Assembly: GCA_944392565.1 (NCBI GenBank)
Contig: CALXWX010000007.1
Span: 1-37,736, forward strand
Origin: an uncultured Alphaproteobacteria bacterium
GTDB taxonomy: Bacteria > Pseudomonadota > Alphaproteobacteria > Rs-D84
Reading direction: 5' to 3'
DNA length: 37,736 nucleotides
Shown: in pieces, positions 35,423 through 37,736 of the stretch
Numbering within the stretch: position 1 is the stretch's first letter
How the letters are laid out: each line of letters opens with the position of its first letter
The notes under the pieces: model-generated
What the model saw: only the letters and a program-made list of their open reading frames with translations
Database searches by the model: none
Told to the model about the DNA's origin: nothing
Translations under genes and position numbers: made by a program

Positions 35423-36844
35423 ATGGCAATCAGTTCTTATTCGGTAAATTATGCCGCCGATTTAACCGCAGATAATGACAGAAAAAACCTGGCGGCGATT
35501 GAAAACGCCCGCGCCACGGGGCGTATAAATGATGCGGCGGCAAAATATTTATCTGAATTATATTCAGACAGTTTAACATGGTTTCGTGAAGTATTTTATT
35601 TCCTGGGCAAATGCTTTGGTGCGCCCAAGGCACCTGTTATGCGATATGATTATAATACAGATAATGCAATTGACGCGCCGATAAAAATATCTGATATAAA
35701 TCCGTTATCGCCATATATTGTTCATCACAGATTGGATGCGGATCCAATGCGTAATCAGTTTTTTACCAGTGGGGCGGGGCATAAAATTGACCTGGCGGTA
35801 TCGTCAATTGTTACGGTTATTGTCGGCGCGCAAAAAAGCATTACACGCGCACTGGATAAAATTACCGGAAAATATTACAGTTCATATGTTGATGATGTTG
35901 TACAAACGGTATATCGTGTAATTGCATCACATGACCGCGAAGCATCTGCGCGTGCGGTATCTGAAAAAATCCGTGCGCGATTAAACGAAAAATATATTTC
36001 AACACCATCAGAAACAGCATTGTCTATAATCGGGTCTGGACATGAAAATATTGCCGCAGAATTGGTTCGTGAATTGGACAAGGTTCCCAAACCGCGTATG
36101 CGCCTGCAAGATGTTTGGCGTGTAAAATGCTTGTTTGATTTAGTCCCCCAGACACGGACATTTATCGAACGCGTTCGTGCAATGATGCCCGACAGAATTT
36201 TATCTGTACGCGATAATTTCTATGACATGAAAAATCCGCGTAATTATCGGGATGCAAAATTAATAATCGATATCGGCAAAGATGGTCGTGTTGTTCCCAT
36301 GGAAATAATATGCCAGGTTCGTACATTTTTCGAATTCGAACGCCAAACACATGCGCATTATGAAATATCGCGCCGCGCCGAAAACAAAAAAAATAAAACC
36401 AGCCGTGAAAAAAAGGTTGTCATTGAACAAAAATTGGCGAACTTTATGGAATGTGGTGTCAAAGAATATAATTTGATGATATGCCAATGTCTGGAAGACT
36501 TGTTTGATCGTGTTGGCTGGAATATTTTATATAACCAGGGCAACGGCGGATCCATGTTTGATGGATTCCCAAAACGCTGTAAATTATATTATCCACCAAA
36601 AGTGTTGGAAATAATCTATTCTAAACTGGATGATGCGATTGAAAACGAAGTATTTCGTATAACCGATTCCCCGGCCGAATTGACCCAGGCACAACAAACA
36701 GAAATATTTCACTTTATGGCAGAATTTATATTAGTATCCGCAATGCCATATGTTCAGCGCAATTGGGATATCCCGTCAGATACCATGGCGGGCAAGTTGT
36801 TTAACTTTGTCATGAACGAAGTCCAACGGTATTATAAAAAATAG
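35423..36844 (+). CDS. Divergent RelA/SpoT-type nucleotidyltransferase-like protein
   Basis: 473 residues behind GGGGGGGTGCC. The central part (about residues 225-315) resembles the RelA/SpoT synthetase fold: RLQDVWRVKCLFDLV as the first acidic strand (D-x-x-R), RDNFYDMKNPRNYRDAKLII in place of the usual NGYxSxH segment, then MEIICQVRTFFEFERQTHAHYE in place of EIQIRT..M...AExxHxxYK. The Glu and the His/Tyr of this last block are kept. Not present are an HD hydrolase domain and a C-terminal ACT/TGS region. It could make a (p)ppGpp-like alarmone or use another nucleotide; the divergence is too large to be sure. It follows lysS by 14 bp, an attractive link to amino-acid starvation. Confidence 0.65.
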   Translation: MAISSYSVNYAADLTADNDRKNLAAIENARATGRINDAAAKYLSELYSDSLTWFREVFYFLGKCFGAPKAPVMRYDYNTDNAIDAPIKISDINPLSPYIVHHRLDADPMRNQFFTSGAGHKIDLAVSSIVTVIVGAQKSITRALDKITGKYYSSYVDDVVQTVYRVIASHDREASARAVSEKIRARLNEKYISTPSETALSIIGSGHENIAAELVRELDKVPKPRMRLQDVWRVKCLFDLVPQTRTFIERVRAMMPDRILSVRDNFYDMKNPRNYRDAKLIIDIGKDGRVVPMEIICQVRTFFEFERQTHAHYEISRRAENKKNKTSREKKVVIEQKLANFMECGVKEYNLMICQCLEDLFDRVGWNILYNQGNGGSMFDGFPKRCKLYYPPKVLEIIYSKLDDAIENEVFRITDSPAELTQAQQTEIFHFMAEFILVSAMPYVQRNWDIPSDTMAGKLFNFVMNEVQRYYKK

Positions 36845-36851
36845 TCTTAAA

Positions 36852-36904
36852 ATCCCCGTGATTATGTATAGGAAATCAAACAAAAATCGCGGGGGTAATT
36901 TTTC
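36852..36904 (+). terminator. Intrinsic terminator after the RelA/SpoT-like gene
   Basis: ATCCCCGTGATT pairs with AATCGCGGGGGT (12 bp including two wobble pairs), followed by AATTTTTC. Confidence 0.8.
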
Positions 36905-36990
36905 TTGCTTTCCATAATTTTATCGGCAACAATTATTACAGGTTCACAGTATTTGGGAACCATAACAAGCATAAGAAAGGAAGGCACATT

Positions 36991-37335
36991 ATGCGTCAAG
37001 GTAAAGTAAAATGGTACAATGGTAAAAAGTGTTTTGGTTTTATAACACCCGACACCCCGAACGAAAACGGCAATACAGATGATGTATTTGTTCATTCCAG
37101 TGCATTAAAGGCGGCAGGTATCAGATTCTTGAATGAAAATGATATCGTTGAATTTGATGAAGAAGTCCGCAATGATAAATTGTCCGTTACCACATTGAAA
37201 TTAATCCATCGTGACGAAGAATCTGCGCGCCGATTCCAGGAACGCCGCGCCGAACGCCGCCGCGCAATCGAAGACCGCAAACAACGGGCGGAAAAATCAG
37301 AACGCCGCAGCGGATTCGCATTTTGGAAAAAATAA
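36991..37335 (+). CDS. Cold-shock-domain protein with basic C-terminal tail
   Basis: 114 residues; GAAAGGAAGG precedes the ATG. Residues 1-68 are a cold-shock domain (single-stranded nucleic-acid binding): GKVKWYNGKKCFGFITPD (RNP1 with KCFGF for the usual KGFGF), DDVFVHSSALKAAG (RNP2), and ENDIVEFDEEV. The tail (about 72-114) is a strongly charged helix rich in Arg/Glu (RDEESARRFQERRAERRR.., then KSERRSGFAFWKK), likely RNA-binding or disordered. The 150-bp leader contains no other gene, and leaders of this kind often control cold-shock genes. Confidence 0.9.
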   Translation: MRQGKVKWYNGKKCFGFITPDTPNENGNTDDVFVHSSALKAAGIRFLNENDIVEFDEEVRNDKLSVTTLKLIHRDEESARRFQERRAERRRAIEDRKQRAEKSERRSGFAFWKK

Positions 37336-37356
37336 TTTTTTTATTGATAAAAAATC

Positions 37357-37380
37357 ACCGCCCATCCGGGCGGTTTTTTG
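37357..37380 (+). terminator. Intrinsic terminator of the cold-shock gene
   Basis: ACCGCCC/GGGCGGT around ATCC, followed by TTTTTG. Confidence 0.9.
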
Positions 37381-37436
37381 TTATGCCCATGCACCCCAGA
37401 ATGACAAAATGCTGAAATGCGCAAATAAAAAAATAA

Positions 37437-37542
37437 AGCACCATACCCAGTTCCCTTCCGTTGGCGGGGTGCCGCGCAGCGGCGGGGTGGTCAGAGTGGT
37501 CAAGAAAGAGCTACATCTTTGTCATTGCGAGTGAAACGAAGC
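37437..37542 (+). repeat. Intergenic direct repeat, copy 1
   Basis: A 106-bp unit beginning AGCACCATACCCAGTTCCC, including GGGGTGCCGCGCAGCGGCGG and ending in GTCATTGCGAG..CGAAGC. The 37336-37736 stretch holds no gene that I can support, only the terminator and these repeats. Confidence 0.85.
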
Positions 37543-37629
37543 AATCCAGTAATTTATGCCCCGCGCGTATGCGCGGACATATCGCATCCACTGGATCGCC
37601 ACGGTCACTGCGTTCCCTCGCGATGACAA
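37530..37629. repeat. Palindromic interspersed element (TTTGTCATTGCGAG type)
   Basis: TTTGTCATTGCGAG...CAATCCAGT on one side faces ACTGGATCGCC...CTCGCGATGACAAA on the other, with a CCGCGC/GCGCGG hairpin in the centre. Arms begin near 37518 and end near 37630. It looks like widespread REP/MITE-like repeats with a GTCATTGCGAG end. Confidence 0.7.
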
Positions 37630-37631
37630 AA

Positions 37632-37736
37632 AGCACCACACCCAGTTCCCCTCTATGGAGGGGTGCCGCGCAGCGGCGGGGTGGTCAGAGTGGTCAAGAA
37701 AGAGCTACATCTTTGTCATTGCGAGTGAAACGAAGC
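37632..37736 (+). repeat. Intergenic direct repeat, copy 2 (runs into the window end)
   Basis: Nearly identical to copy 1 over at least 105 bp, with a few changes in the first third (CCCCTCTATGGAGGGG in place of CCCTTCCGTTGGCGGGG). The period is 195 bp. It is cut by the window end. Confidence 0.85.

Noticed and set aside
37437..37736. CRISPR array
   Set aside because: Only two copies of a unit over 100 bp, a palindromic interspersed element between them rather than a unique spacer, and no cas gene in the window.

Overview
The window looks like chromosomal DNA of a Gram-negative alphaproteobacterium with moderate-to-low GC, probably from an uncultured, host-associated lineage. This is inferred from several things: outer-membrane machinery (BamD, autotransporter and porin-like barrels, RlpA), three CCA-encoding tRNA genes, small helix-turn-helix proteins matching the N-terminal domain of alphaproteobacterial S24-type repressors, a TTG-initiated rnc next to lepB, and cysteine-rich repeat sequence of the CPAG type. 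I cannot name the genus.

Positions 1-3985 are the right end of an integrated mobile element. It carries an Mpi/Hin-type serine recombinase, a tyrosine integrase, two excisionase-like helix-turn-helix proteins, a small unknown gene and a 277-residue unknown gene. It lies directly beyond the 3' end of tRNA-Asn (3986-4061, minus strand), the classical place for tyrosine-integrase insertion. Its other end is outside the window.

Positions 4062-16300 hold fabI, a solo S24-type helix-turn-helix gene, ligA, a structured RNA followed by a small XRE-like gene, a porin-like barrel, a bifunctional penicillin-binding protein, a second barrel, comM/yifB, lepB-rnc, secG, a small membrane protein and a membrane-anchored bactofilin-like protein. 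Positions 16300-23900 hold a lipoprotein hydrolase, a GNAT acetyltransferase, a second solo helix-turn-helix gene, tRNA-Arg(ACG), a secreted coiled-coil protein, htpX-tdk, an autotransporter-like barrel, an M23 peptidase and bamD-smr. Positions 23900-37736 hold murJ, rlpA, a second copy of the structured RNA joined to the 3' part of a cysteine-rich surface-protein gene, the tightly overlapping operon era-lipoprotein-queA-M16 peptidase-tgt-unknown, two membrane proteins, tRNA-Gly(GCC), lysS with a divergent RelA/SpoT-like gene, a cold-shock protein with a basic tail, and a block of intergenic repeats.

The most interesting signal is a pair of related, apparently promoter-driven structured RNAs at 7491-7661 and 26480-26576. 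Each has four hairpins in the same order directly after a TATAAT box. One stem shows a compensatory base-pair change, and the linkers and the last hairpin are nearly identical. The first copy ends in an intrinsic terminator that can be opened by an alternative pairing, so it has the layout of an attenuator or riboswitch-like leader. I do not recognise the family. Other points of interest are many probable leaderless promoters, three 12-bp-phased TTGTCAA boxes, and an M16 peptidase inserted into the queuosine genes.
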